Below, piece after piece: positions 1 through 11,827 of a stretch of 64,000 bases of DNA. This stretch comes from Prosapia bicincta (taxonomy: Eukaryota > Arthropoda > Insecta > Hemiptera > Cercopidae), in contig JBAIZL010000003.1 in NCBI GenBank assembly GCA_036971475.1, positions 110,161,070 to 110,225,069 on the forward strand, in the 5' to 3' direction. The translations under genes and the position numbers were made by a program. Within the stretch, counting starts at the first letter, position 1; each line of letters opens with the position of its first letter. Below the pieces are notes generated by a model. The model had not been told where the DNA came from, did no database searches, and was given only the letters and a program-made list of their open reading frames with translations.

Positions 1-45
1 ATCGAGTTTTTACTGTACTTTTTTGTGTTTTGTTCTGACATTTAG

Positions 46-51
<6 letters not shown>

Positions 52-93
<42 letters not shown>
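52..93. repeat. (GA)n microsatellite
   Basis: An uninterrupted GA dinucleotide run of about 40 bases. Confidence 0.95.
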
Positions 94-294
94 GAGCGAT
101 GTCAAACGACCAGAAATGGTTACGATCTTGATTGCTGTTGCTTCATAAATAATAATATTTTCGTTTACTTTAATCATTTAATTCATTCAAATCAACTAAT
201 GCATAAATAAGACATAGTTGGTAATTAATTATTTTTCCACACAAATATAATAAATTTTGGTAATAAATTACTCCACACGCATATTTTAATAGTT

Positions 295-403
295 AACAAA
301 ATAGGAATCGGAATCGACGCTTTTATGATGAAGAATCGAGTATCGACGATTCCTCGATACCACCTAGAATCGACGATTCCTGGAATCGAGAATCGGCCCA
401 TCC

Positions 404-405
<2 letters not shown>
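295..405 (-). mobile_element. Probable hAT-type terminal sequence with direct ATCG subrepeats
   Basis: Multiple copies of GAATCGACGATTCC/GGAATCGA lie next to CCCATCCCTAATA. Read on the minus strand this starts TAGGGATGGGCCGATTC, a terminus style typical of hAT non-autonomous elements. The opposite terminus is not identified. A (TA)n run follows at 405-475. Confidence 0.4.

Positions 406-475
<70 letters not shown>
405..475. repeat. (TA)n microsatellite
   Basis: A perfect TA dinucleotide run. The MFFMYIYIYI-type reading frame across it is an artefact of the repeat. Confidence 0.95.
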
Positions 476-477
<2 letters not shown>

Positions 478-863
478 AAAAACAATGACTAACAGTAGTC
501 AACTAAAACTTATTTAGATTATTCTACAAACGTAAATTTGTATGCATTAAAAAACTGTGACGAGGTGGCGTAATTGGATAAAGTTTAAAAAATTAGGATG
601 TGGCCCTCGTGGTGGGAGGGAAGTGCCAACTGTTATAGCCACGTCTACAGAAAGGTTGTAACAACAAAGACATTTCATTTTGCGGGATGACAAATTACCT
701 AACATTCTTTATCATACGCGCCTAAGAATGTTTCCATTTTAAAAATTAAATTAATAATACATACCTTATTTTTATCGTTATATTGAATTATTTGTATTGA
801 GATTTATCAAAATTTACATAAATTAATACACACTTTTAAAGTGGTAGCACTTATTTATATTTG

Positions 864-906
864 TTGATGGCGGCCGTTTCGGGAGATGTGTCCATTGTCA
901 ACTCGG
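864..906 (-). ncRNA. Hammerhead-like motif, CGGCCG family, at a PLE 3' end
   Basis: On the minus strand: GAG, TTGACAAT, GGACACATCTCCC (stem II), GAA, then ACGGCCGC with C. It belongs to the same family as 5470-5514 and 36447-36559. It lies just downstream of the minus-strand PLE endonuclease piece at 1040-1425, which ties this motif family to PLE 3' ends. This copy has one base missing in stem II and a broken palindrome (CGGCCGCC). Confidence 0.5.
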
Positions 907-1039
907 ACCGCAACTGATCTCAAGGTTTACGTAGGTTAGGGTGTTTGGGGTGGGGTGGGATATTATGGTGGTGTGGGTGTATTTTGTGAGTATTAGGAGT
1001 TATGATGTCAAAAAGTGCGTGTGAGTTGTAATGTAATTG

Positions 1040-1425
1040 TGTATTGAGTATGTGTGTAGGGTGTAGTTTGAAGTGCCTATATTTCGTATTGTTCGGTTGT
1101 GTAGCGTTGGTTATTTCTGTGTTGTTTATGAAGAATTTGTAGGTTAGATGTTATGTCTATGTTGTCATGTTTTGTGGAGTTGAGAGGATCGGCGAAGTTT
1201 GGTTGGTAGTTATTGTTTGTTAGTGCTTTTATATAATCTTGGTAACGTGTGTAGAAGGACCTCCCTGTCTGGTCTATGTAAAAACTGGGGCATGAACTGC
1301 AAGTTAGTTTGTAAACTCCAGTGGCGTTGTAAATGTCGTCGATTTTGTTGTTGGGTTTAAATTGTTTATTGAGAGTGTTGTGTGTGGAGTAAGTTATTTT
1401 GTAGTTATATTTTCGTAGTGTGTTG
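1040..1425 (-). pseudogene. Penelope-like element, GIY-YIG endonuclease remnant
   Basis: Reading the minus strand near 1345-1255 gives IYNATGVYKLTCSSCPSFY followed by IDQTGR. This is the PLE-type GIY-YIG nuclease start (GVYKLxCxxCxxxYIxQTGR). The frame is not maintained over the full stretch and the reverse transcriptase is missing, so it is a 5'-truncated, decayed copy. A GT-rich tail (925-1030) that recurs at 34170-34205 leads into the hammerhead-like motif. Confidence 0.8.
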
Positions 1426-1740
1426 GTTCAACTAGTAGCTCACGTGAAGATAGAATCAACAAAAATACAATTATTAACTGATGAAACTATTTAATAATAA
1501 CCATTTTCTTTAAAAATGTTCAATAAATAATGGGATAACCCAAGTGATAAAACAGTTGTATACATGACGTATAATACAGAATCAGCTGACATATGAAATC
1601 ATATGTTACCATTTCATTCTTTTGAGGTGACTTAAAGCATAATCATACTGTAACCTAATGGAATTTATAGTGACGCTATTAATCTAACGGGATTTTGTAT
1701 GTTTATGTTCATGCAATACTTTTTCGGGGTGCAGAAATGT

Positions 1741-2086
1741 CAGCCAGGCACCTCCTTGGTTTGACGAGGGTAACCAGGTAATCTCCCGATCTTTGGACTG
1801 AGTACCAGTCACCTCCTTGATTTGACGAGGGTAACCAGGTAGTCTCCCGATCTGTGGACTGAGTGCCAGGTACCTCCTTGGTTTGACGAGGGTAACCAGG
1901 TAGTCTCCCGATCTGTGGACTGAGTGCCAGGCACCTCCTTGGTTTGACGAGGGTAACCAGGTAGTCTCCCGATCTGTGGACTGAGTGCCAGGCACCTCCT
2001 TGATTTGACGAGGGTAACCAGGTAGTCTCCCGATCTGTGGACTGAGTGCCAGGCACCTCCTTGGTTTGACGAGGGTAACCAGGTAG
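1741..2086. repeat. 61-bp minisatellite, about 5.6 copies
   Basis: The unit begins CACCTCCTTGGTTTGACGAG, at 1749, 1810, 1871, 1932, 1993 and 2054, an exact 61-base spacing. Copies differ by a few substitutions (for example GCACC/TACC/TCACC, GTAGTCTCC/GTAATCTCC). Since 61 is not divisible by 3, each copy is read in a different frame, so the open frames of 129 and 138 aa here are repeat artefacts, not a protein. Confidence 0.93.
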
Positions 2087-2249
2087 TAACCTATCCACAT
2101 ACGTTACTCAAAATTTCAATCTAACCAAGTGATTATAAGTATCCCAAACCATAAGCAGGTAATATTTTAAAAAATAAGTAAATTCGTAGTCGTCAATAAA
2201 GACAAAAATAGTTTTCGTTTCTCTTTGTTTTATTACATATATTATAAAT

Positions 2250-2610
2250 ATGTTTATACATATGTCAGAATAACAATATTAAGTGGCAAAATAGAAAGCG
2301 AATTTCCTTGCCATTTTCCATTTACCTTTCTATGAATGGTGTTGGACTATTATTTTTGTTTGTAACTATTTTTTCTTCGCGTGCATTGTGTTGTAGTCTC
2401 TTTCCTTTCGCATTGTTCGTTTGTGAAGCAAGGTTCGATACTGTTAATAAAGTTTGTTTGTTTATTTTATTCTTTTCATTGAAAAGAAATGCGAAAAAAA
2501 TTTCATATATACATCTTGGAAACTATGTTTTAGATATGGGAAGGTTGGCTCAATGCAAAAGCGCTAGACTTCGAACATGAAGATAATCAGTCCGAATCCT
2601 ACTTAGACCC
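2250..2610 (+). mobile_element. tRNA-derived SINE-like repeat, copy 1
   Basis: The segment around 2535-2605 reads like a tRNA-derived head: an A-box-like GGTTGGCTCAATGC, then GCGCTAGACTTCGAACATGAAGA, then a B-box-like CAGTCCGAATCC. The preceding 280 bases match 4975-5215 (GTCAGAATAACAATATTAAG..., GGTGTTGGACTAT...), so the whole unit is interspersed. Other copies are at 4975-5460 and, inverted, 17041-17240. No intact tRNA cloverleaf is visible. Confidence 0.6.
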
Positions 2611-2756
2611 ACAAATTTTCTAATTTAACTATTGAATAAATATTTCTAAACCTGTATTACATCAATTGTCCTCCACTATCCTATAGGATTAAAAAACGTA
2701 TTTGAAATTGATTGGATGAATAAAAACGTATTTTATTAACCATTGAAAATTTGTAC

Positions 2757-3136
<380 letters not shown>

Positions 3137-3179
3137 CAACCTGAAACTTTATACCTATATTTAATACAGCTACATATCA

Positions 3180-4220
3180 ATGCAGAATAACATATTGGGC
3201 AAAATTACGTTATCATAATGCAGTTTGTTTTAAAAGTGAGCTTATGTTTCCAAAAAAATAATTTTAATATAGGTTTTAAATTTAACCCCTCTTTATTGAT
3301 TCCGATATTCATATAACTTTTTCCTCCTTTAAATTCTGTTTAAGAGCAAAAGAGTAGAAAAAGTCGGATTTGAAAAAAAAGTATTAAAAACGTATAGTTA
3401 GAACTTTTATTAAAATAAAATGTCCCTACTAAATTGAAATATAAAATATTAAGAGTTAGTTATACGCAAAATGAGCGGGTCAGAGCGATTGGTAGGATCT
3501 ATGAATGAAATTATTGAGCTATAAAAATGACATATGTGCACATAGTCAAACAAATCATAATTTGAATTCTAACAAAAATATAAGAGTAAAGCCTAATTTG
3601 TTTAAGTTCATTTTAAATATGATTAATTTGATACATGTAATTTTGAATAACTGGAAAATTAGGTTAGTGGTATAAAAGTTAAACTAGTGCAGACTTCAGA
3701 AAATTTGTGAATAAAATTAAATACTTTTAATTTAAGGTCAAAATTTACGAGGAAAATTTCCCGCTATCTCTAAACGGGCTTAAAATTTCATTTATAAATA
3801 ATATAGGCGTAACTATTGAGAATAATTAAATAGTGACGATTGAATGAGAATTTGATTAACATGTCAATTTAAATATTTTTTAAAAACTTTATGTTATTCA
3901 AATTGGGTGGTAATAAAGTAATTTAAGTTATCTGAATATTCAAAAAGTTAAAATATAATGGTTTGGTTGTGAATACTGTAAAAAAGGCATTTAGAAAATG
4001 TTAAGGATGACATTTTAAATTAAGGCCTTAAATATACAGGATGTGTGTGTATGTTTGCACGCGTGTGTCTGCACGCACTCACGTGTGTGTGTCTGCGAGC
4101 GTGTGCATCTTACTGAGGGAGCTTATGTGTGTGTCTGTGTGTGTGTGTGTGTGTGTGCCTGAGCACGTGCACATGTGTGTGTCTGCGCGCGTGTGCTTCT
4201 GCACGTGTGTGTAGTTGTGT
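3180..4220. other. AT-rich DNA with no recognised gene
   Basis: No coding signature or known terminal repeat is seen. The last part (4040-4215) is an imperfect GT/GC-rich simple repeat (TGTGTGTCTGCGCGCGTGTG-like). Confidence 0.6.
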
Positions 4221-4225
4221 ATATA

Positions 4226-4610
4226 CAGTAAACTCTCTATAATCCGGCTGCTCCAGTAATCCGGTGTTTTCCTCAAGGACAGATGATGTAAAACATAACT
4301 TGTATGCTTTTCACTGTATGTAGATATCAGTGACCAAGTGACCTTTATACTGCCCGGTGATCCGCTGGTCTGTTAGGCGCCAGTCGCTTAAGCAGTTCTA
4401 GTTGTGTACCTCCTATTAGCCGTATGTTGTTGCAATAATTATGTACAGTGACTGAAGTGCAAGTGTACAATGTCGTTGCAGTGTAAACGGAAACATAAGA
4501 CTTTAACTTTAGTTGGAAATGGATTTTTGGACAGACTGAATAAAGGGGAGAGATTGGTTACACTTGCTAAAGAAAATAGGGTTGCCGCTTAGTTTGCCTA
4601 TCTGGGTGTG
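4226..4610 (+). mobile_element. Tigger/pogo-type transposon, left end with transposase N-terminus
   Basis: A TA precedes CAGTAAACTCTCTATAATCC, a Tigger/pogo terminal style. From 4470 the frame reads MSLQCKRKHKTLTLVGNGF and, a little further, LNKGERLVTLAKENRVA. This matches the N-terminal helix-turn-helix of Tigger/jerky transposases (KRKxxTLxxKLxIIxxLExGxxxxxLAKxxxV). The frame then ends and no matching right end is seen, so it is a truncated relic. Confidence 0.75.
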
Positions 4611-4974
4611 ACAATTGTAAACAGTTTGGGTCCCGTGTAGGCTTGATTTGCAACTCCGTCACAGTTTAGTTAGGCAAGAACCTGCTACTTCATCTCACTA
4701 CGAAACAGGTCGAACTGTGATTTATGAATATCAGTGATTAAACCACAGGTTTGCAAATCATTTCATCACTGGTTGCCCCGTTACTGTTAATACGTGTAAT
4801 GTTCTTGCCTTCAAATGTGACACATCTATTACAACCCATGGGCCAAAATAATATTCTAACTGTTAAAATGCAATATAACCAGTAACATATTTTTTTTTTA
4901 CAATCAATTTCTACTTAAGTCAGCAAAAAAAACCTTATTATAGTTTCTTTTTATTTTATAATTACAGTTAATAT

Positions 4975-5460
4975 ACATAAGTCAGAATGACAATATCAAG
5001 TGGCAAAATAAAAAGCAGATTGCCTTGCAATTTCTATGTATGGTGTTGGACTATGTATTTTTGTTTGTTACTATTTATATGCTTTCTTTATTTTTGTCGC
5101 TTGCATTATGTTGTAGGTTTTTTTTTACTTTCCTTTTGCATTGTCCGTTTGTGAAGTAAGGTTTGATACCGTTAATCCCGTTTGTTTGTTTATTTTAATC
5201 TTTTCATTCATTTTAATCCTTGAGCATTATTTATATTGAGTGGAAACCATGGCAACAAGTTGAGCTTGTACAATGGAGGTTTTGACGACAATCAGATGTC
5301 AGCAAAATAAAAATAAATACAGCCTACTTCTTTGAGAAATACCCTCCCAGCTGTGGGAAAGTTGGCTCAGTGCCAAAAACACTAGACTTCCGACATTAAG
5401 ATACTCAGTTCGAATCGGGCTTATTAGACCCCCAAGTTTTTATAATCCCCCAAGGAGATC
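4975..5460 (+). mobile_element. tRNA-derived SINE-like repeat, copy 2
   Basis: Homologous to copy 1 over 4975-5215. It then has a body (5225-5345: GGCAACAAGTTGAGCTTGTA..., TTTTGACGACAATCAGATG) shared with the inverted copy at 17041-17240. It ends with an A-box-like AGTTGGCTCAGTGC and a B-box-like CAGTTCGAATCG (5355-5420). It runs into a hammerhead-like PLE end at 5470. Confidence 0.6.
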
Positions 5461-5469
5461 AGTTACGGT

Positions 5470-5514
5470 CTGAGTTGACAATGGGACACATCTCCCGAAA
5501 CGGCCGTCTTCAAC
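5470..5514 (+). ncRNA. Hammerhead-like motif, CGGCCG family
   Basis: TGAG (stem I), TTGACAAT, GGGA-CACATC-TCCC (stem II), GAA, ACGGCCGT (self-complementary stem III box), C, then TTCAAC. This is the hammerhead layout with a variant core, TTGACAAT instead of CTGANGA. It is followed by sequence (GTGCTACTATAGGCAAGTTC) that recurs at 36565-36585. Confidence 0.55.
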
Positions 5515-5642
5515 AAACAAAATAAGTGCTACTATAGGCAAGTTCAAAACTTTTAAAAGTGTTTTGTAATTTATAGTTTACATTGTACTGTCTTTTTTAT
5601 TTATCACACTTACACTATATTATTTATTAACAGTATATATAC

Positions 5643-6533
5643 TAGAGATGGTCGATATTTTTATACCAGAGAGTTTGTCACTGATATTAGTTTGTCGCTG
5701 GTGGTACCAGTGACAAAATATGGAAAATGTCAGTTCCCGTGACAACGGATCGATCGGAGGCCAATCATAGCCGTCATTGGCTGGAAAGTTACTGATATTT
5801 TACCGCATCTGTTGTTGGTTTATTTGTCACTGGATCTACTCTAACCGCTTGGCTCTCGGCGCCGATCATCATGCAGTGTCGTTGACTGAAGGGGAGGGGA
5901 GTTTTCTCTGTTGTGATTGAGATAAATGTTGCTGAAACTGAATGTATAGTTACTGATATTTTACTGAGGGTGTCGTTGGTTGATTTGTTCTACTCATTTA
6001 TGTCGAGTTGAGTGGGCAATTTGTCAGATTTCAAGACAGTGACAGTTTTGTGTGCCGAAGACCCTATAGCTTGTTCTTAATTCCTTATGAGTTTATTTGC
6101 CACATGACTGGCCACATCTGTACCTTGCGAGCGACAATTCTCTAAGGGAGATTACATTTTAAATGACAGAAGATCGGTTAAGTCTTGATAAGGTCAGAAA
6201 AATCCTTTTTGTTAATACAAACATCCAATACTGTAAATAAACTGTATTTTGTAATTAAACCCTATGTTGTAAATAAATTATTTTGTAGTTTCATATAAGA
6301 TTATATTTAATTTATTACCCCAGTGTATATGTTGCAGTAGTTTCCTAATAATAATGTCACCGCCATGGCCTTTTGTCACCAGTTTAATATGTGTGCCTGT
6401 TATTGGCACATGCAGAGCTGTCTCAGTAACCCTTGTCATCAGTACTACAGTCACTGGTAAAAGTCACTGATCCAAGCCTGGCGCTGCTACGAAAATCAAA
6501 GATCTGTTAAAGTCACTGGATCGATCATCCCTA
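5643..6533. mobile_element. hAT-type non-autonomous element (MITE), 891 bp
   Basis: The ends are TAGAGATGGTCGAT and, inverted, TAGGGATGATCGAT. They are flanked by 8-bp direct repeats ATATATAC (5635-5642) and ATATATAT (6534-6541), seven of eight matching. This terminus style and 8-bp duplication fit hAT. The interior is full of GTCACTG/CAGTGAC subterminal repeats. No transposase is visible. A partial inverted relative lies at 58540-58802. Confidence 0.75.
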
Positions 6534-6539
6534 ATATAT

Positions 6540-6935
6540 ATGCAAGGCAGGATATAGAAGAAAGGAAAGGCTTTTGTATGCAGAAAAAAGAGAACCTTTA
6601 TGGCTTTATGCTAGTCAGACATAAAAACACCAATAATCAGGATAATTAATTCCCCTTAATTAAACTTAATCACTTTACTGGAATTGATGGCACTATTGTC
6701 AAAAAACAGCCAATATTACTCGGATATGCTATTGAACAAGCTGAAACCAGCCCTGAAGCAGAAACGTTGTGTATGTGAAACCTTGCGCACATCCTCACGT
6801 TGCTCACTTATGCTATGAAACCATTAATAAAATATCCTGGGAGGTACTACCTCAAACCAAATACATCACCTTCGTAGCCCCAAATTAAAACCCTCAGATT
6901 TCAATTTGCTAGTTCCATTAAAAGAGAGATTACAT
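6540..6935. other. No recognised feature
   Basis: AT-rich sequence without a coding signature or recognised repeat end. Confidence 0.5.
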
Positions 6936-6940
6936 TAGAG

Positions 6941-9800
6941 GAAGTTCCAGGATAACAAGGCAGTCAAGAGATTTCTGGAAAATTGGCTCCGACAGCAAAA
7001 CAAAGAGTTCTTTGCAGCCAATATAAGAAAGCCAGTAGCTATTGCTAAGCCTAGTATCATAAGACAAGCAGGTGTGCATAATTCTTAGAATAAGTAAAGT
7101 CAGCATCTCTGCAGACATAGCTTTAGAGACGCTTTGGAGATCTCAGTGTATTTATAACGCTCGCAAGGACTAGTCACCTCTATCCATAACAGTTGTATTA
7201 GATCTTTCTTTATAATTAGTTTATATCTAATTATATTAATAAAGTTGTTTCTTTTTACTTCAGAATTAGATTGAGTTTTTTAAAAACCAAACTGCCATAA
7301 GAAACTACGTAACTGGAGCAGTCCGTAGGATACTTCAGAAAGTTAATGAAAATATCTTTTTTGGTTTTAACCGTTAACGAAGTGCGTGAAAAAAAGGAAT
7401 AAGTGTACATTATTCAGTGAAGTTTACAAGTGCAAATCCAATCGCTTGGAATTCATGTTACACTCAATCAGCATACAATTTTACATTTTGTGAGTAAATA
7501 TTATTGTTAACAAGCATAATTAATTTTAACTTTAATTATTTCAAAGAACTTCAATAATTTTGATTATATTAAATCACATTATACAGTTTAATTTATATAA
7601 ATTATAAATAATTATCATCAACACACATACAATTTGAGATTTTATAGATTATTAATAAACTATAAAAGGAAAGTGGCAACTCCCGTTGAAAAAAAAATTT
7701 TTAGATATGATCCCAGAATTTTCTGAAGAACCTATAATGTTTAACAGATTCATGATACAATTTGTGATAAAGTAGTAACTAAATTCTTTGTTGCTAATAA
7801 TCCTGATGACTTTCCTAATTATATTTGATATCCTCGATGTTAGCAAAATTATAAGGTCGAGCTTTAGAGTTAGTAATAAGTTCAAATAGTTATAAATGAT
7901 TAGCTATCAGGAACTAGGTTTTTTTACAGTGAAAATATTGAAAGAACTCCAATACCACAAAAATAATCAAAAATAACAAATAAAACAAGTTACTTAAGAT
8001 TAAACCCTTATGTACATTTTGATGACCATGTCATCATCATCAGATGGTCTTATTACAAAATACAATCTAGCACACAAGAAGTTACAAACTAGGTTTTTTT
8101 GACAAAAGAGATTGCTTTACATTAAATCTTGAAATGGCAGAGCTAAAACAAGAGATTGGTGATCACCTTTTAGATTTTATAGGATTCAAAAATTACTAAG
8201 TTTACGAAGAGTCTATTTTATTAATAAAGAGCCAGTTAATACTGTTGATGTAATTTGCGACTATGTTCAAAATTTAATATCAAGAACCACTAGGGTCTTT
8301 AATGAGAACAAAAACCCCCACATCCCTCGCGGGAGCTTTAAATATGCTAACTAATGATTTTCATTTAAAAATAATGAAATGTTTGCAAAACTCAACAATC
8401 AGTTTTTCAGAAAAGTCAAAATAATACTGTAAGAAAACCAATACACTCAGAGCCTATTTTTACCAAACCCCCAAACAATTTTACCAACAGCCAAATCCTT
8501 TCTATAAACCACAAGTTGCTACCCATAGTCAACCTCAGCAAGGACAATTAGTGAATAATGGTAACCCAATAACTCATTACCCTCAGAATAGGATTTATCA
8601 ACCCACCCCTATGAGCATAGTGACTAGACACCGACAACCCTTCTAGACAAAACTCCAAATTCTATCTAATGACTGGGCAAGGAGCAGGAGACAAAGAAAT
8701 TACCAGCAAATATTCAATATAACCAAATTAACGACAAGAAACATTAACTTCTGATGAAAATTCCAAATATTTCTCCAACACAACTTACCTGAAGACAGTG
8801 ATAAAAATGACAAGACCGTTCAAACCGATCAAATAGTTTTTTAGGGAATACGAGCCTCGGAACCAATTTTCCATAATGAATTTGGGGAGTGAAAATAATG
8901 CATTACCTTTCATACATGACTCAAACACTAAATTTAAATTATTAACTGACACAGTTAGCACTCTTATCGTCTATAAGAAAATTACTAGGATGGAAACATT
9001 TTAAACCATGTGTAAAATACAGACTTTACTTTAGAAGTTATTTCAACAAGAAATTCGCAACTTGTTTAGCCATGTCGCAATTATGATTAGTTAAATGTAC
9101 AACAAAATTAATAGATGAAACTGAAGAAGAGGAAATTCAAGAAATAATAGAAAATTATCTGGGATTCAGAAAACATATGAGTAAATAAAGAGGAAGTACT
9201 ATTAGCCAAATACAAAAAATTATATTCAAAATTTTTTAAACAAGTGTGATACTTATTTAAAAGCTAAATATGAAAGGGCCTCTTTTAAGGTTAGATAAGT
9301 CATGTAGATTGTACTACCCATGAAAAAAAATGGGTATGATGTCCATTATGAGTATAATAGACAGCTTTCCCAGATATGCCCAAGTATATCGTACTGTCGG
9401 TGCACAAGTAACCGAAATGGTTTAGAAGCTTTAGTTTTTTAGCTAAATGATTTGTAGGATTTGATGCTTAGATGTGCAAGAGGTTGTAGAAGAAATAAAC
9501 CAACATTGGAGAATATCATTAAATTTTGATAAAGAGAAACTTGGTTTACACTGCATTTCAGTAAAAATGATCCCACAACTGTTCACAAGCATGCGAAAAG
9601 AAATCAATGTCAACACTAGCCAAGCATTGTTTCATTGTACTGACAGCAAAGATAACAGATGCCCATTTTTCAAAAAGCTATTATCAGAGCTTAAAGCAAA
9701 TTATGTGGTTAAAGAAAACTTTAAAGATGTAAAATCCTTCACCTTTATTTTTTCAATATTTAGCAGAAAGCTATTTATGGATTTTCACTGAACTATATTC
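6941..9800 (+). mobile_element. Decayed LTR retrotransposon, gypsy-group-like
   Basis: A candidate LTR (about 6941-7313) starts AGTTCC and contains a TATA-like GTATTTATAA (about 7147) and AATAAA (about 7238). It ends CTACGTAAC next to TGGAGCAGTCCGTAGGATAC, which closely resembles the primer-binding region after insect gypsy-group LTRs. Downstream are Gag-like Pro/Gln/Asn-rich coding remnants (about 8450-8620) and a protease-like LLTDTVSTLIV (about 8937-8970, compare LxDTGSxxxxI). A 105-aa open frame (9474-9791, starting MQEVVEEINQHW) is unassigned and may be polymerase debris. Stops and frameshifts are everywhere, and no clear integrase or 3' LTR was found. The element is dead. Confidence 0.45.
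8003..8047 (-). ncRNA. Hammerhead-like motif, ATGTACAT family, degenerate
   Basis: Minus strand: CTGATGA core intact, stem II GATGAC-ATG-GTCATC (6 bp), then AAA instead of GAA, ATGTACAT palindrome, A, and AGGG facing ACC for a weak stem I. It belongs to the same family as 23571-23615 and 55512-55562. The G12-to-A change would be expected to abolish cleavage. Confidence 0.5.
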
Positions 9801-11700
9801 ACTAAATGACCAAACTTTGCATTACAGCGACTTATTTAGTTTCAAAAGAATGTCAACCAGGTTTAGCAAATGTAGCCTGATCATATTCTAAAAGTTTGGC
9901 AAGTTTCTAACAGGCCTCATAAACTTTAAATGATTTTATAAAGCACAAATATGGCTGCTAAAACAGCAAGGAATAATTAAAATTTTATATTAAGACCAGC
10001 ATTGTTTTTTAAAAAATTATTTCATAAGGTAACTGCAATGAATTAAGAATATATTATCAAAGTTGTGGGAATTCATATTTTATTTACCTTACAACAAACA
10101 CATACAAATTATGACTAATATGCCAAAGCACTTTTTAAACAATTGTCTATAACAAATTCAAGATATTAAGCTTTAATTAATTTTAAAGTCAACTTAACAT
10201 CTCAAGTTTTAGCAAGTACCCATTCAAAGACTTTTTATAATTTGTAGAAATAAAACAATTGATAGAACAATCATTACAGAACATTGTAAAATGTACTAGT
10301 GCTATCTAGTAGTAGACTACCAGAACGAAGATGATAGAGCTGAAACCATGACAACTGTTGAAACAAAGATGACACAAACATTTTACATACACATGATTAG
10401 TACCAACGTTAAAGCTCTTTACCCACTAGAACGTATCCATACTAGGAGCGTGCCCATACCGACACATGCAAAAATATATTCTTTGCATCATTTGTATTGG
10501 ACAATGCCCATTAAACCATTTCGTCACCGGCCACCACAAGAGCGTGCCATGCCCGGCCAGCATATTTTGTCGGTAATGGAACGCTCCATGCATTATACAC
10601 GACGCCATCAAACCGAGTTGCTATTCCGTTCAGACACAAAACTTAGTTGCTCTTTGCTTGCATTTGAAAAAACACATACGCTGATTAGGAAAAGAAATTT
10701 CTCAATAATTTTTTTCAATAATTGATTAAACTGGAATGACATCATACAAAACTACTGGTAAAACTTTTCTTCATCAACTAAGTGCCTACATAGCGTCCAA
10801 TATTCTTCCTCAATTTCTGAGTCTTGTTTTCGTTCTCCCCTTCCTCATTCAAAATAATGGTAAACATTGCTAATTCTATTAATAACAACCACCCAATAGT
10901 CATATTTTATGTTTTCACATAAAGCAACTAACATAAGTGAGCTCACAATTCACAACACGGCAAAATAAAATATTAATATTAATTAAGATGAATAACGTTA
11001 AAACAGTAGACACTGTATTAGCAAAGTAGTCTTCTGGCGCAAGAAATGTACAGTACAGATACAAGATGCAACTGCTACTGAACGGGTATCATATACATTG
11101 TATACACGTTCTATGTGGGTATAGAATGCTGTTGATCCATTAACGTTTTTTCTTCTGCCGGACACGGTCCTATGGCGGTCATGGCATAATACATTCCAAT
11201 GGGTAAAGACCTTTAATTGTAAAAGATGGCAACCACTAGCTAAGAAGTAAAATTATTATTCCTAGAGCATTTCTCAGATGTGGTTCTGTTACTCACACCT
11301 CCTAATATTCAGAACAATTTGTTTAACTAAACTTTAATTAAGTGGTGAGTCATTGGTTTTATCCATAATGAAACCAAATAATGGTCACAGGAAATAAAAC
11401 AAACCTTTGTTTGTACACACGGATTATGCATTTTAATGTTAAACCTATTACAAAACATAATGCAATTATAAAACTTACATTAAAACTTAATTACAATTGA
11501 CAACCTTGAAAATATTACAGGATCAATTGTTTAAATAAATATTTCATAATATAATTATATATTTATCATATTATATGTAGCCATTTTTACAAGTAAAAGT
11601 AGGATTAATTGATCGTTGATAAATACAGCAAAAATAATAATTTAATTTATAACATGATGTATGACTCAGGGAATGAAGAACTTACTTAAGAAAAGGATTT
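9800..11700. other. No recognised gene; possible weak inverted repeat
   Basis: The 125-aa plus frame at 10348-10725 has no recognisable domain. CTTTACCCACTAGAACGTAT (about 10417) resembles, inverted, the segment ending near 11211 (CTTTACCCATTGGAATGTAT). These could be the ends of an ~800-bp element, but the match is short and imperfect. Confidence 0.3.
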
Positions 11701-11720
11701 CTAACAAACATTACATTAAA

Positions 11721-11827
11721 TTAACCCCACTGATCTTCAGTCCGGCCAAATTTGTAAACTAGCGATCCAGCAAAGATCAAGAGATTCTGCAGAAACAGAG
11801 CAAAACCAGTCCAACTGGATCCTTTTG
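11721..11827 (-). CDS. TMEM50: TMEM50 coding exon 4 (residues 122-156, stop)
   Basis: A strong T10-CAG acceptor (11828-11840) precedes CA AAA GGA TCC, then codons for WTGFALFLQNLLIFAGSLVY and KFGRTEDQWG, ending in TAA at 11723-11721. This is the conserved last membrane segment and the charged C-terminus of TMEM50 proteins. An ATTAAA-type signal lies on the minus strand near 11646, a possible but weak polyadenylation site. Confidence 0.94.

Noticed and set aside
1741..2086. CRISPR-like direct repeats
   Set aside because: Repeats are contiguous with no unique spacers, and the genome is eukaryotic.
1684..2100. 129- and 138-aa repeat proteins on the minus strand
   Set aside because: The 61-bp minisatellite is open in several phases; units are read in different frames and no conserved protein results.
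2535..2605. A functional tRNA gene
   Set aside because: Box-like motifs are present but no full cloverleaf or acceptor stem can be formed, and copies are interspersed.
6750..6785. CTGAAGCAGAAACGTTG as a hammerhead remnant
   Set aside because: There is no stem II between CTGAAG and GAA and no stem I pairing.
10348..10725. 125-aa plus-strand frame
   Set aside because: No recognisable domain, overlapping minus frame, atypical composition; kept only as unexplained sequence.
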